Shown piece by piece: positions 52,018-61,277 of a stretch of DNA of 61,871 nt; the stretch's first letter is position 1; every line of letters starts with the position of its first letter. Below the pieces are notes generated by a model. The model had not been told where the DNA came from, ran no database searches, and saw only the letters and a program-made list of their open reading frames with translations. Source of the stretch: CAMLHU01 sp039917855 (GTDB lineage: Bacteria; Gemmatimonadota; Gemmatimonadetes; Gemmatimonadales; GWC2-71-9); NCBI GenBank assembly GCA_039917855.1, contig JBDSIR010000063.1, positions 1 to 61,871 on the forward strand, read 5' to 3'. The translations under genes and the position numbers were made by a program.

Positions 52018-53151
52018 ATGACCGAACTCTCTCGCGACGAACTGCTGCGGTACAGCCGTCACCTGGTGCTTCCCGGGCTGGGCCTCGACGGCCAGCGGAA
52101 GCTCAAGGAGGCGCGCGTGCTCGTGATCGGCGCCGGCGGGCTCGGCGCACCGGCGGCGCTCTACCTCGCGGCCGCAGGGGTCGGCACGATCGGCTTGGTC
52201 GATCCCGATCTTGTCGACCTCACCAACCTTCAGCGCCAGATCATCCACGGCACCGCTGCCGTCGGCACGTCGAAGGTGGAGTCGGCCCGGGCCCGCCTCG
52301 CCGATCTGAATCCTCACGTCAATGTGGAGACGATACCGGCGCTCCTGACCAGCGCCAACGCGCGTGAACTCTGCCGTCGGTTCGACGTGATCATCGACGG
52401 TTCTGACAATTTCCCCACGCGCTACCTGGTCAACGACGCCTGCGTGATGGAGCACAAGCCGCTGGTCTACGGCAGCATCTTCCGGTTCGACGGCCAGGTC
52501 TCCCTCTTCGCGCCGGGCGGTCCCTGTTACCGCTGTCTCTTCGCCGATCCGCCCCCGGCGGGGCTGGTGCCCAACTGCGCCGAGGGTGGCGTGGTGGGTG
52601 CCTTGCCTGGGGTGGTCGGAAGCCTGCAGGCGCTCGAGGCGATCAAGCTGATCCTCGGGGCAGGGGAGTCGCTCGCCGGCAGGCTCCTTCTGTTCGACGG
52701 CCTCCGGATGACCTTCCGCGAGGTGACGCTCCGGAAGGACCCGGAGTGCCCGGTCTGCGGCGAACATCCGACGGTCACCGCGCTGATCGACTATGAGCGC
52801 TTCTGCGGGATGCCGACCGCGCGCGATCGGGCGGCGGCGGAGATCTCGATCCCGGAGTTCGGCGCGGCCCGTTCAGGACCGGACTCCCCGCTGGTGGTCG
52901 ATGTGCGCGAGGAGTGGGAGTGGGAGATCGGACACCTCGACGGAGCGGTGCACATCCCCCTCGGGGCGCTCCCCGCCCGACTGGGCGAGCTCGACACCCG
53001 CCGTGAGATCGTCACCCTCTGTCATCACGGGATGCGTTCGCTCCAGGCGCGCGACCTCCTGCTCGGCGCCGGTTTCGCGCAGGTGCGGAGCCTGGCCGGA
53101 GGGATCGACGCCTGGTCGGCGGAGGTGGATGGGACAGTGGCGAGGTACTGA
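52018..53151 (+). CDS. moeB: MoeB/ThiF-type adenylyltransferase with C-terminal rhodanese domain
   Basis: 377 residues. ATP-binding GAGGLGAPAALYLA (near 38-51), NLQRQIIHG (near 71), zinc CYRC (near 166) with CPVC (near 243), then a rhodanese domain (about 275-375; active-site Cys in LCHHGMRS). Adenylates the C-terminus of a ubiquitin-like sulfur carrier and thiolates it, in molybdopterin or thiamine synthesis. The stop TGA is the first of four 7-nt-spaced stops. Confidence 0.94.
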   Translation: MTELSRDELLRYSRHLVLPGLGLDGQRKLKEARVLVIGAGGLGAPAALYLAAAGVGTIGLVDPDLVDLTNLQRQIIHGTAAVGTSKVESARARLADLNPHVNVETIPALLTSANARELCRRFDVIIDGSDNFPTRYLVNDACVMEHKPLVYGSIFRFDGQVSLFAPGGPCYRCLFADPPPAGLVPNCAEGGVVGALPGVVGSLQALEAIKLILGAGESLAGRLLLFDGLRMTFREVTLRKDPECPVCGEHPTVTALIDYERFCGMPTARDRAAAEISIPEFGAARSGPDSPLVVDVREEWEWEIGHLDGAVHIPLGALPARLGELDTRREIVTLCHHGMRSLQARDLLLGAGFAQVRSLAGGIDAWSAEVDGTVARY

Positions 53152-53230
53152 TCGGTGAGCGGTGAGCGGTAAGCGGGGGGCTCCGATCTGCTCGGAACCC
53201 CCCGCTTACCGCTCACCGCTCACCGCTCAC
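53149..53230. repeat. Stop-codon heptamer inverted pair after moeB
   Basis: TGA 53149, TGA 53156, TGA 53163, TAA 53170, then a GGGGGGCTCCGAT/CGGAACCCCCC hairpin and the right arm CCCGCTTACCGCTCACCGCT ending at 53230. The right arm ends 8 nt from the tRNA-Leu 3' end, so it may terminate both transcripts. The core is shared with the hppA array. Confidence 0.88.
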
Positions 53231-53237
53231 GCAGTCA

Positions 53238-53321
53238 TGCCGAAGGCGGGACTCGAACCCGCACGGGCTTGCGCCCACTGCGCCCTGAACGCAGCGCGTC
53301 TACCAATTCCACCACTCCGGC
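53238..53321 (-). tRNA. tRNA-Leu (anticodon CAG)
   Basis: Minus-strand cloverleaf of 84 nt: acceptor GCCGGAG with CTTCGGC, anticodon stem CTGCG/CGCAG with loop TTCAGGG, a long class-II variable arm (TGGGCGCAAGCCC), T-arm GCGGGTTCGAGTCCCGC, discriminator A. CCA not encoded. Confidence 0.97.
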
Positions 53322-53368
53322 GTGGGGGACAAAATAAGGCGGGGGCGGGGGCGGGCGCAACGCCCGCG

Positions 53369-53397
53369 TTGATTCGACCTAACGGCAAGTCTATCTT
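53369..53397 (+). promoter_or_regulatory. Promoter of smpB
   Basis: TTGATT (53369-53374), exact 17-bp spacer, TATCTT (53392-53397). Transcription would start about 8 nt before the smpB ATG, so the mRNA has almost no leader and no Shine-Dalgarno. Confidence 0.7.
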
Positions 53398-53411
53398 GCG
53401 GTTAGCTCACC

Positions 53412-53897
53412 ATGGCACCCCACACCGACGACTCCGACGAGGGGAAGCGCTCCATCGCGCGGAACCCCAAAGCCACCCACGACTACCATATCCTGGAGAC
53501 GTGGGAGGCGGGGCTCGTGCTGAAGGGGACCGAGGTGAAGTCCCTCCGCGACACCAAGGCGACCCTCGTCGGCGCCTTCGCCCGCATCCAGCGGGGCGAG
53601 GTGCTGCTCGAGGGGCTGCACATCACCCCCTACGAGCAGGGGAACCGCTACAACCACATCCCCAACCGCTCCCGCAAGCTCCTCCTCCACAAGCGCGAGA
53701 TCCAGCGCCTCATCGGGGCGGTCGAACAGAAGGGGCTCACACTCGTGCCGCTCGAGCTCTACTGGAAGGATGGGCGCGCCAAGATCGCGCTCGCGCTCGG
53801 TCGCGGGAAGAAGCTCCACGACAAGCGCGAGAGCCTCAAGCAGCGCGATGCCCAGCGCGACATGGCGCGGGTCGAGCGTCACCGGGGACGCCAGTGA
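53412..53897 (+). CDS. smpB: SsrA (tmRNA)-binding protein
   Basis: 161 residues. Conserved KSLRDTKATLVGAF (near 43-56), EVLLEGLHITPYEQGN (near 63) and the basic C-terminal tail (KKLHDKRESLKQRD). Delivers tmRNA to stalled ribosomes. ATG 53412 is preceded by a strong promoter and almost no leader. It overlaps the downstream amidase gene by 4 nt. Confidence 0.96.
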   Translation: MAPHTDDSDEGKRSIARNPKATHDYHILETWEAGLVLKGTEVKSLRDTKATLVGAFARIQRGEVLLEGLHITPYEQGNRYNHIPNRSRKLLLHKREIQRLIGAVEQKGLTLVPLELYWKDGRAKIALALGRGKKLHDKRESLKQRDAQRDMARVERHRGRQ

Positions 53898-55123
53898 TCC
53901 GCGCCACGGTGTCCGCTTTTCTGTTGGGTGCCGTGGGGGCCGTCGCGCCCGCCGCCCATCCGCCCATCCGCCCATCCGCCCCCACGAGCATCACCATCGC
54001 CACCCCGCGCGGCGAGAGTCAGCTCACGGTCGTCACGGTGGACGGTGCACCGATGCTCCTCGCCGGTCCGGTGGCGAGCGCCCTCGGCGGCCGGCTGTCG
54101 GTCGCCGACGGCTGGGTCGAACTGGTCATAATCAGCCAGAGCTACCGCTTCCTCCTGGGCGCCCCCTTTCTCGTTCGGGGGCCGGCCGGACAGCTCTTCC
54201 CCCTGGCAGCACCCGCCCTCCTCCGCTCCGACTCCGTTCTGCTGCCGCTCGAGTTCGTCGCCTCAGTGCTGCCGCGCTGGCTCGGCGAACGGTACGCGTG
54301 GGATGCGGTCGCCGCGCGGTTGGTCGAGCGCGGGCCCCCGCCGGTCGTCCGGGCACCCGCACCCGCGCGGCTCCCCAGCGGTCTCCTCCCCGGGCACCAG
54401 GTCGTGGTCGATCCCGGTCACGGCGGACGCGACCCCGGCAACCCGAGCCTCTACTTCCCCCGCGGCATGAAGGAAAAGGACGTGGCGCTCGCGGTCGGCA
54501 TCCAGCTCAGAGATGAACTTCGCCGGCGCGGTATCGCGGTCCGGATGACGCGCACCACCGACACGCTGATCAACCTTGCGGACCGCGGGCCGCTGTGCTC
54601 CACCGAGTGCGACCTTTTCGTGAGCCTGCACGTCAATTCGCTCGCACGCCGCCGCGATTACACCCGGATCCGCGGATACGAGACCTACTTCCTGAGCGAA
54701 GCGCGGACCGAGGACGCCGCCGCGACGGCCCGGATGGAGAACGAGTCGATCCGCTACGAGGTGGAGCTACCCGAGACCGGCGGCACCGATCCACTGGGCT
54801 TCATGTTCCGAGACCTGATGGTGAATGAGCACCTGCGTGAGTCGGCCCGCGCCGCCGCGTTGATGCAGGACCACCTCGCCGCGGCCCATACCGGTCCCGA
54901 CCGGGGCGTGCGCCAGGCCCCCTTCGCCGTGCTCCGGACCGCCCGCCGCCCCGCGGTGCTGGTCGAGATGGGATTCAGCACCAATCGCGATGACAGCCGG
55001 ATCCTGAGCGGAAAGAGCGGACAGCGCGCGCTGGCCAGGGCGATCGCCGACGCGGTCGTGGCCTACCTCCGCGAATACGAACGGAAGACCGGCCAGGCCG
55101 CTTTGGGGGGTACCGGTCGATGA
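53894..55123 (+). CDS. N-acetylmuramoyl-L-alanine amidase (Amidase_3)
   Basis: 409 residues from GTG 53894 (GTGA overlap with smpB). Signal peptide, a strand-rich N-terminal domain resembling AMIN/copper-amine-oxidase-like repeats (about 30-150), then the Amidase_3 domain with zinc ligands His in DPGHGG, Glu in KEKDVAL, His in SLHVNS and catalytic Glu in VEMGF. Cleaves cell-wall peptides in the periplasm. Residues 22-33 (AHPPIRPSAPTS) are encoded by an octamer repeat. Confidence 0.93.
   Translation: MIRATVSAFLLGAVGAVAPAAHPPIRPSAPTSITIATPRGESQLTVVTVDGAPMLLAGPVASALGGRLSVADGWVELVIISQSYRFLLGAPFLVRGPAGQLFPLAAPALLRSDSVLLPLEFVASVLPRWLGERYAWDAVAARLVERGPPPVVRAPAPARLPSGLLPGHQVVVDPGHGGRDPGNPSLYFPRGMKEKDVALAVGIQLRDELRRRGIAVRMTRTTDTLINLADRGPLCSTECDLFVSLHVNSLARRRDYTRIRGYETYFLSEARTEDAAATARMENESIRYEVELPETGGTDPLGFMFRDLMVNEHLRESARAAALMQDHLAAAHTGPDRGVRQAPFAVLRTARRPAVLVEMGFSTNRDDSRILSGKSGQRALARAIADAVVAYLREYERKTGQAALGGTGR
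53953..53984. repeat. Octamer repeat in the amidase signal-peptide region
   Basis: Three perfect copies of CGCCCATC followed by CGCCCCCA. It encodes the residues right after the hydrophobic core. Confidence 0.6.
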
Positions 55124-56535
55124 TCCGCCCCCGCGCTCTCCTCCCCCTGCTGGCCAGCGCGGGCTTCGTCGCGGCGTGCGCCTACTACAACGGGCTCTAC
55201 AACGCGAACGACCTCGCCCATCGGGCCGAGAAGGCCGAGCGCGACGGCAGGACGCTCGACGCGCAGAGCCTCTGGGGTCAGGTCGCCGTCCGGGCGGAGA
55301 CCGTCGTCGCGCGCCATCCGCACAGCAAGTGGACCGACGAGGCGCGCTTGCTCCAGGGCAAGGCGCTCGAGCGCACCGGCGACTGTACCGCCGCCATCGG
55401 ACCGCTCCAGCGTGTCATGCGCGAAAGCGGCGATCCTCACCTCGTCGACGAGGCCGCCTTCCGGCTCTCCTCCTGTCAGCTGAAGCTTGGCGACCTCGAG
55501 GCCGCCGGTTACACGGTCGAGCGCTTCCTCCAGAGCCCCGATCCCGCGCGCCGGAACGAGGCCGCCTGGCGCGCCGGGATCGCCTATCGGCGCACCGGCC
55601 GCGCGGAGGAAGCAGTGACGGTACTCCGCGCGAGCCGGCATCGGCAGGCCCGCGGTGAACTTGCCGCGGCATTGGCCGACGCCGGGCGCGATGCCGAGGC
55701 GATCGCGCTCGCCGATTCGCTGCTTGCCGAACGCGACACGACCGCGCCGTGGGGCGCGGTGTTGAGCGGGATCGGCCAGCACGACGCCGCTGCCGCCAGC
55801 GCCCTCCTCGCTCGGGTCCTGACCCGGCTGTCGCCGCTCCAGGATACCGCGGCCGCCTGGCTCACCGCCGATGCCCGTCGCCTCCTCCCCTCAGATGAAG
55901 CGCGCGCGCTCGCGCAGCTCGAGGCAGCGTATTCGGCCGCGCCCGCCCGCGCCGTGGGGCTCTACGCTCGCATCATCGGTCTCCGCCACCGGCTCGCGAT
56001 GGCCGATGACCCGGCCTTCCTCGACTCCATCCCGCTCATACTCGGCGACATCGAGCCGAGCGCCGGCGATGCGATGATCCAGGGACGCCAGCTGGCCGAG
56101 GCGGCCCAGAGTGCGAGGCAGCGGCTCGATTCCCTGGTCGTCACCGCCCCCCAGGGTGATATCAAGGGTTTCCTCCTCGGTGAGGCGCTGCGCGATTCGC
56201 TCCGCGCCCCCCGACTCGCGGCCTTGGTGTGGCGCCGAGTACTCGCGGAGCGGCCCGAGTCGCCCTACGCGCCCAAGATGCTTCTGGCCATCGCGGCCAC
56301 GGGCGCCACTCCCGACGATTCGATCACGACGCTGCTCGATGGCCGCTACGCCGGCAGTCCGTATGTGCTGGCGCTCCACGGTCACGACGACCCTGCCTAC
56401 CGGGCCTTGGAAGATTCCCTGGTGCGCTTCGCCCGGAGCGCGCGGACGCCGGCCCGCACCCCCACCATCCGTCCCCCGGCGCGCGGCGCGCGTCCCACCC
56501 CTACGTCGCCCACCCCCGCGACCCCGGTCCAATGA
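55120..56535 (+). CDS. TPR-rich lipoprotein of unknown function
   Basis: 471 residues. ATG 55120 overlaps the amidase stop (ATGA). Signal with lipobox VAAC (Cys20), then a helical solenoid of TPR-like repeats (about 25-400; LWGQVAVRAETVVARHPHSKWTDEA is BamD-like), ending in a Pro/Thr-rich tail. Probably an envelope scaffold or assembly factor; the BamD-like first repeat is suggestive but not decisive. It overlaps pyrD by 4 nt. Confidence 0.82.
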   Translation: MIRPRALLPLLASAGFVAACAYYNGLYNANDLAHRAEKAERDGRTLDAQSLWGQVAVRAETVVARHPHSKWTDEARLLQGKALERTGDCTAAIGPLQRVMRESGDPHLVDEAAFRLSSCQLKLGDLEAAGYTVERFLQSPDPARRNEAAWRAGIAYRRTGRAEEAVTVLRASRHRQARGELAAALADAGRDAEAIALADSLLAERDTTAPWGAVLSGIGQHDAAAASALLARVLTRLSPLQDTAAAWLTADARRLLPSDEARALAQLEAAYSAAPARAVGLYARIIGLRHRLAMADDPAFLDSIPLILGDIEPSAGDAMIQGRQLAEAAQSARQRLDSLVVTAPQGDIKGFLLGEALRDSLRAPRLAALVWRRVLAERPESPYAPKMLLAIAATGATPDDSITTLLDGRYAGSPYVLALHGHDDPAYRALEDSLVRFARSARTPARTPTIRPPARGARPTPTSPTPATPVQ

Positions 56536-57401
56536 TCGCATCCCGAGGACTCGGCGGACGCCGCTTCAAGAATCCGGTCCTGCTGGCCTCCGGCACCGCC
56601 GGCTACGGGCTCGAACTCGAAGGAGTGTGCGACCTCGACGCGCTCGGCGGGATCGTCACCAAATGCGTCTCGCTCGCCCCCCGTCACGGCAATCCGGCGC
56701 CTCGCGTGGCGGAATTCGCGGGGGGAATGCTGAACTCCGTCGGGCTGGCCAATCCCGGGCTCGAGGCGGTCCGCGACCGCGAACTTCCCGCCCTGCTCGC
56801 GCGGGCCGCCGGGAAATTCGAGGTGCTGGTGAACGTCGTCGGCTTCACCCTCGACGAGTATGCCGCGGTCGTCGCCGGCTTGGGCTCCCTGCCTGGGATC
56901 GCCGCCTTCGAGTTGAACCTCTCCTGTCCGAACACCGCCCACGGCGGGATCGAATTCGGGGCCGAATCTGAGAGTGTGGCGCGGATCGTGCGGCAATGTG
57001 CCGCCGTGACCGATAGACCCCTGCTGGCCAAACTCTCTCCCGTCCTGAGCGATATCGCCGCCATGGCCGCTGTCGCCGTCGAGGCGGGAGCCGCTGGCGT
57101 CTCATTGGTGAACACCTTCCCCGGCACCCTGTCCGAAGAGGATGGCGCTCCCCGGCTGGGTGCCGGCCGGGGTGGGGTGAGCGGTCCTCCTCTCCTCCCC
57201 CTCGGGGTCCTCGCCGTGCGACAGACGCGTGAGCGACTGCCTCACGCCGTGATCATCGGGCTGGGCGGGATCCGGAGCGCCGCCGATGCCCGCCAATACC
57301 TCCGAGCCGGCGCCGACCTCGTGGCGATCGGGACGGCGGGTCTCGCCGATCCCCGCCTGCCGGAGCGGGTCGCGAACGAACTGGAGCATCACCGTGGCTG
57401 A
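56532..57401 (+). CDS. pyrD: Dihydroorotate dehydrogenase (class 1B catalytic subunit)
   Basis: 289 residues; oxidises dihydroorotate to orotate with FMN in the pyrimidine pathway. GTAGYGLE near 21, GLANPG near 73 and the class-1 active-site loop ELNLSCPNT (Cys as base), then a C-terminal GLGGIRSAADARQYLRAGA phosphate-binding segment. No membrane domain, unlike class 2. Class 1B normally needs a PyrK partner, which is not seen here. It overlaps pyrF by 8 nt. Confidence 0.94.
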   Translation: MIASRGLGGRRFKNPVLLASGTAGYGLELEGVCDLDALGGIVTKCVSLAPRHGNPAPRVAEFAGGMLNSVGLANPGLEAVRDRELPALLARAAGKFEVLVNVVGFTLDEYAAVVAGLGSLPGIAAFELNLSCPNTAHGGIEFGAESESVARIVRQCAAVTDRPLLAKLSPVLSDIAAMAAVAVEAGAAGVSLVNTFPGTLSEEDGAPRLGAGRGGVSGPPLLPLGVLAVRQTRERLPHAVIIGLGGIRSAADARQYLRAGADLVAIGTAGLADPRLPERVANELEHHRG

Positions 57402-58074
57402 GATCATCGCCGCCCTCGACCTTCCGACCCGTGACGATGCGCTCCGCTGGCTCGACCGCGCACCGGGAGTTCGCTGGGTCAAGGTCGGGTCCGTGCTGTT
57501 CACGCGGGAGGGCCCCGCGCTGGTCCACGAGCTGGTCGGCCGCGGGCTCAAGATCTTCCTCGACATGAAGTGGCACGACATCCCGAACACCGTTGCCGGT
57601 GGGGTCGAAGGCGCACGCGCGCTCGGGGTCGCGATGGCGACCGTGCACACGTTGGGTGGCGCCGAGATGATGCGCGCGGCCGCCGTGGCCGCCGGAAGTG
57701 GAGTGGGGATCGTCGGGGTGACGGTCCTGACTTCGTACACGGGGGCGGCGTACTCGGCGGCGGTGGGGCGAGGGAGCGTCGAGACCGGCGAGGAGGTGCG
57801 GCGCCTCGCGGCGAGCGCGGCCGAGGCCGGGCTGAAGGGGATCGTCTGTTCGCCGCACGAGATCGACGTGGTCCGCGAGGTGTTGCCATCCGACGCTTGG
57901 ATCGTCGTGCCGGGGATCCGGCGGCCCGGCGATGTCACGGGAGATCAGGTGCGAGTGGCGGGGCCGGCCGAAGCGGCCCGCGCCGGTGCGACCCACCTGG
58001 TCGTCGGGCGTCCACTGCTGCAGGCGTCGGACCCGGCGGCCGCAGTGCGCGAGTTCCAGGAGGCGGCGCGGTGA
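57394..58074 (+). CDS. pyrF: Orotidine-5'-phosphate decarboxylase
   Basis: 226 residues; makes UMP. Catalytic DxKxxDIPN is present as LDMKWHDIPNT (near 51-61). Other conserved parts are VTVLTS and VVPGIRRPGD (phosphate-binding). GTG 57394. Paired with pyrD as in many operons. The stop overlaps the next GTG (GTGA). Confidence 0.95.
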   Translation: MAEIIAALDLPTRDDALRWLDRAPGVRWVKVGSVLFTREGPALVHELVGRGLKIFLDMKWHDIPNTVAGGVEGARALGVAMATVHTLGGAEMMRAAAVAAGSGVGIVGVTVLTSYTGAAYSAAVGRGSVETGEEVRRLAASAAEAGLKGIVCSPHEIDVVREVLPSDAWIVVPGIRRPGDVTGDQVRVAGPAEAARAGATHLVVGRPLLQASDPAAAVREFQEAAR

Positions 58075-58526
58075 GAGGTCCGATCGCCCTCCTATTGCTC
58101 GGGGCGCTGGTCAGCGCCTCAGCGCCTCAGCGCCTCAGCGCCCAGTCCGATGTCGCGACGGTGGCGGCCACGGCTGCCGCGGCGTGGGCCCAGCACGACT
58201 TCCGTTTGCTGGTCGGGGGTGGCCGAGTCGAGGTGCGGATCCCGGGGGTCTCGGCGTCGGGTCCGCTTCCGGGTGACCAAGCGGCGGCGCTGTTGTCGAC
58301 CTATGTCCGGGACGCGGTGGAGGTCGAGGTCTCCGTGGTGACCGCGATGACCGTGTCGGACATCTCGGGGTATGCCGAGCTCAGGCGTCGGTTCCGGCGG
58401 GCGGGGGTGGGAGAGCCGCAGGAGGAGACTCTGTTGCTGGGTTTTACTCGGAGCCGTGGGGTGGATGGGAGCTGGGGACCATGGGGGGTGGGGGTGGTGC
58501 AGTTGGCCGGCGGGACCGGTCGTTGA
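58071..58526 (+). CDS. Small exported protein of unknown function
   Basis: 151 residues from GTG 58071, overlapping pyrF. Signal peptide (about 1-24), then a mixed alpha/beta domain with a strand-rich end (ETLLLGFTRSRGVDG, GVGVVQLAGG) similar in style to SnoaL/DUF4783-like small secreted proteins. The signal region (SASAPQRLSAQ) is encoded by an octamer array. Probably co-transcribed with pyrDF, but no functional link is evident. Confidence 0.65.
   Translation: MRGPIALLLLGALVSASAPQRLSAQSDVATVAATAAAAWAQHDFRLLVGGGRVEVRIPGVSASGPLPGDQAAALLSTYVRDAVEVEVSVVTAMTVSDISGYAELRRRFRRAGVGEPQEETLLLGFTRSRGVDGSWGPWGVGVVQLAGGTGR
58111..58142. repeat. Octamer array in a signal-peptide coding region
   Basis: Four perfect tandem copies of TCAGCGCC. 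Since 8 mod 3 is 2, the copies are translated in shifting frames (SASAPQRLSAQ). Confidence 0.75.
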
Positions 58527-58595
58527 CCCCGATTTTTCGAGCTCAACAAGGGGTGTCGGAAGGCCGCCGGACAGACCCCCGGCGGGGCTAACGCC

Positions 58596-58625
58596 TTGCG
58601 TGCCAATGGGCTGCCCGGCTATATT
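58596..58625 (+). promoter_or_regulatory. Promoter of the rpmJ-rpoA operon
   Basis: TTGCGT (58596-58601), 18-bp spacer, TATATT (58620-58625), about 35 nt before GGAGGGG and the rpmJ GTG. Confidence 0.65.
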
Positions 58626-58666
58626 GGCAAGCTCTACTGAACCCGGATTTTTTGGAGGGGTAGCCT

Positions 58667-58783
58667 GTGAAGGTCCGATCGAGCGTCAAGCCCATCTGTG
58701 AACACTGCAAGGTGGTCAAGCGGGCGGGAATCGTGCGCATCATCTGCAAGCGCAATCCCAAGCACAAGCAGCGGCAGGGCTGA
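58667..58783 (+). CDS. rpmJ: 50S ribosomal protein L36
   Basis: 38 residues starting with GTG 58667 behind a strong GGAGGGG. MKVRSSVKPICEHCKVVKRA and the zinc set Cys-x2-Cys ... Cys ... His (CKRNPKH) make it the zinc-binding L36. It heads the alpha operon; infA, normally just upstream, is absent here. Confidence 0.97.
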   Translation: MKVRSSVKPICEHCKVVKRAGIVRIICKRNPKHKQRQG

Positions 58784-58786
58784 TCC

Positions 58787-59167
58787 ATGGCGCGTATCGC
58801 AGGCGTGGACCTTCCGCGCGAGAAGCGGGTCGAGATCGGCCTGACCTACATCTTCGGCATCGGACGAGTGACGAGCAACAAACTCCTCGCCGAGACCGGG
58901 ATCTCCCCCGACACCCGGGTCCGTGATCTCTCGGACACCGAAGTCGGTCGTCTCCGCCAGGTCATCGAGCGGTCCTTGAAGGTCGAGGGCGCGCTCCGGA
59001 CCGAGGTGGCGATGAACATCAAGCGCCTCATGGACATCGGCAGCTACCGGGGATCGCGGCATCGTCGCGGCCTCCCGGTGCGTGGCCAGCGTACGCATAC
59101 CAACGCCCGGACCAAGAAGGGCCCCCGTCGGGCCATCGCGGGCAAGAAGAAAGTGACCAAGAAGTGA
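58787..59167 (+). CDS. rpsM: 30S ribosomal protein S13
   Basis: 126 residues: MARIAGVDLPREKRVEIGLT N-terminus, helix-hairpin GIGRVTSNKLL and basic tail RGLPVRGQRTHTNARTKKG. Binds the 30S head and bridges to 50S. 3 nt after rpmJ; 4-nt overlap with rpsK. Confidence 0.98.
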   Translation: MARIAGVDLPREKRVEIGLTYIFGIGRVTSNKLLAETGISPDTRVRDLSDTEVGRLRQVIERSLKVEGALRTEVAMNIKRLMDIGSYRGSRHRRGLPVRGQRTHTNARTKKGPRRAIAGKKKVTKK

Positions 59168-59580
59168 CCGCTCCCACAACGCCCGCAACGCCCGCCCCGA
59201 AGGCGCCCAGCGCCAAGCGCGCCAAGAAGATGGTCGAGGCCGAAGGTGTGGCCCACATCATGGCCACCTTCAACAACGTGATCATCACGATCACGGACCC
59301 GAAGGGCAACACGGTCGCCTGGGGTACCGCAGGCAAGGCGGGCTTCAAGGGCTCCAAGAAGTCCACGCCGTTCGCCGCCACCGTCGCCGCCGAGAACTGC
59401 GGCCGCGAGGCGATGAACCTCGGCGTCCGGCGCGTGTCGGTCCGGGTCCAGGGCCCGGGCAGCGGTCGCGAGTCGGCCATCCAGGCGCTGGCCACGGTCG
59501 GCCTGCGAGTCCTGTCCATCCGCGACGTCACGCCGATCCCGCACAACGGTTGTCGTCCTCCCAAGAAGCGGCGGGTCTGA
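59164..59580 (+). CDS. rpsK: 30S ribosomal protein S11
   Basis: 138 residues from GTG 59164. The conserved core (VAHIMATFNNVIITITDPKG, GSRKSTPFAA-like, GPGSGRESAIQAL) and C-terminal NGCRPPKKRRV are complete. The N-terminal 18 residues are Pro/Ala/Lys-rich from a CAACGCCCG-type short repeat, longer than usual. Confidence 0.98.
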   Translation: MTAPTTPATPAPKAPSAKRAKKMVEAEGVAHIMATFNNVIITITDPKGNTVAWGTAGKAGFKGSKKSTPFAATVAAENCGREAMNLGVRRVSVRVQGPGSGRESAIQALATVGLRVLSIRDVTPIPHNGCRPPKKRRV

Positions 59581-59582
59581 GC

Positions 59583-60218
<636 letters not shown>

Positions 60219-60220
60219 CC

Positions 60221-61276
60221 ATGAGCATCGATCTTACCGGGCTGGTGCGTCCGCACACGGTCGAAATGACCAAGCGGGACGACAACGTGAACGTCGCGGA
60301 GTTCCGCCTTCAGCCGCTCGAGCGCGGCTATGGCCATACCCTCGGCAACGCCCTTCGGCGCCTGCTGCTCTCCTCCCTCCGGGGGAGCGCGGTGTGGGCC
60401 TTCCGGATGGACGGCGTGGTGCACGAGCACCAGACCGTCGTCGGCGTCCTCGAGGACGTGCACCAGATCGTCCAGCGGCTCAAGACCCTCGTCCTCGTCG
60501 TTGATGCCGACATCGATGAGGCCACGCTGACCATCAAGAAGCACGGCGTCGGCCCGGTCTACGCCCGCGATCTCAAGGCCCATCCGAGCGTCAAGGTCGT
60601 CAACGGCGACCACCTCCTGTTCACCGTCCAGGAAGACCGTGAGATCTCGGTCGAGCTGCACGTGAACAAGGGCCGGGGCTACGTCGAAAGCGAGATGCAC
60701 CCGATCGATCGCTCCATGCCGGTCGACCTGATCCGCATCGACGCGATCTACAATCCGGTGCGCCGCGCCAACTTCACCGTGGCCGAGACGCGCGTCGGAC
60801 AGCGCACCGACTACGATCGCCTGACCGTCCACGTCGAGACCAACGGGACGCTCTCGCCCGAGGACGCGGTGGCCTATGCCGCCGCTCTCGCCCAGGAGCA
60901 CTTCCGGCACTTCGTCGAGTTCGGCAAGGTGCCGGTGCAGCGCGGTGAGCGTGCCGTGGCCGGTGCCGGCGACGCCGGGCTCCGCGACCGCCTGGCCCGC
61001 GTCATCGACGACTTCGGTCTTTCGGTCCGCTCGCTCAACTCGCTCAAGAACAGCAACATCCGCACGCTCGGCGACCTGGTCCAGCTGACCGAGGACGAGC
61101 TGCTGAAGGTCAAGAACGTCGGGGAGAAGGCGCTGACCGAGATCGGCGACCTGCTCCGCACCCAGGGCCTCAACTTCGGGATGCGGTTCGAAGAGGCCGA
61201 TGGCACCGTGCGGATCACCGACGCTGGGACGGCTCCGGCCGCCCGCGCGGCCGCCGAGGCCGGAGAGGACGCCTGA
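60221..61276 (+). CDS. rpoA: RNA polymerase alpha subunit
   Basis: 351 residues: N-terminal dimerisation domain (LERGYGHTLGNALRRLLLSS), a linker (about 240-265) and C-terminal domain (LNSLKNSNIRTLGDLVQLTEDELLKVKN) that contacts UP elements and activators. ATG 60221, 2 nt after rpsD. A 25-residue Ala-rich tail follows the CTD. Confidence 0.98.
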   Translation: MSIDLTGLVRPHTVEMTKRDDNVNVAEFRLQPLERGYGHTLGNALRRLLLSSLRGSAVWAFRMDGVVHEHQTVVGVLEDVHQIVQRLKTLVLVVDADIDEATLTIKKHGVGPVYARDLKAHPSVKVVNGDHLLFTVQEDREISVELHVNKGRGYVESEMHPIDRSMPVDLIRIDAIYNPVRRANFTVAETRVGQRTDYDRLTVHVETNGTLSPEDAVAYAAALAQEHFRHFVEFGKVPVQRGERAVAGAGDAGLRDRLARVIDDFGLSVRSLNSLKNSNIRTLGDLVQLTEDELLKVKNVGEKALTEIGDLLRTQGLNFGMRFEEADGTVRITDAGTAPAARAAAEAGEDA

Positions 61277-61277
61277 G

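Noticed and set aside
59164..59220. Heptamer array in the rpsK N-terminus
   Set aside because: The repeats here are about 9 bp (CAACGCCCG) and only two or three units; not convincingly the same phenomenon.
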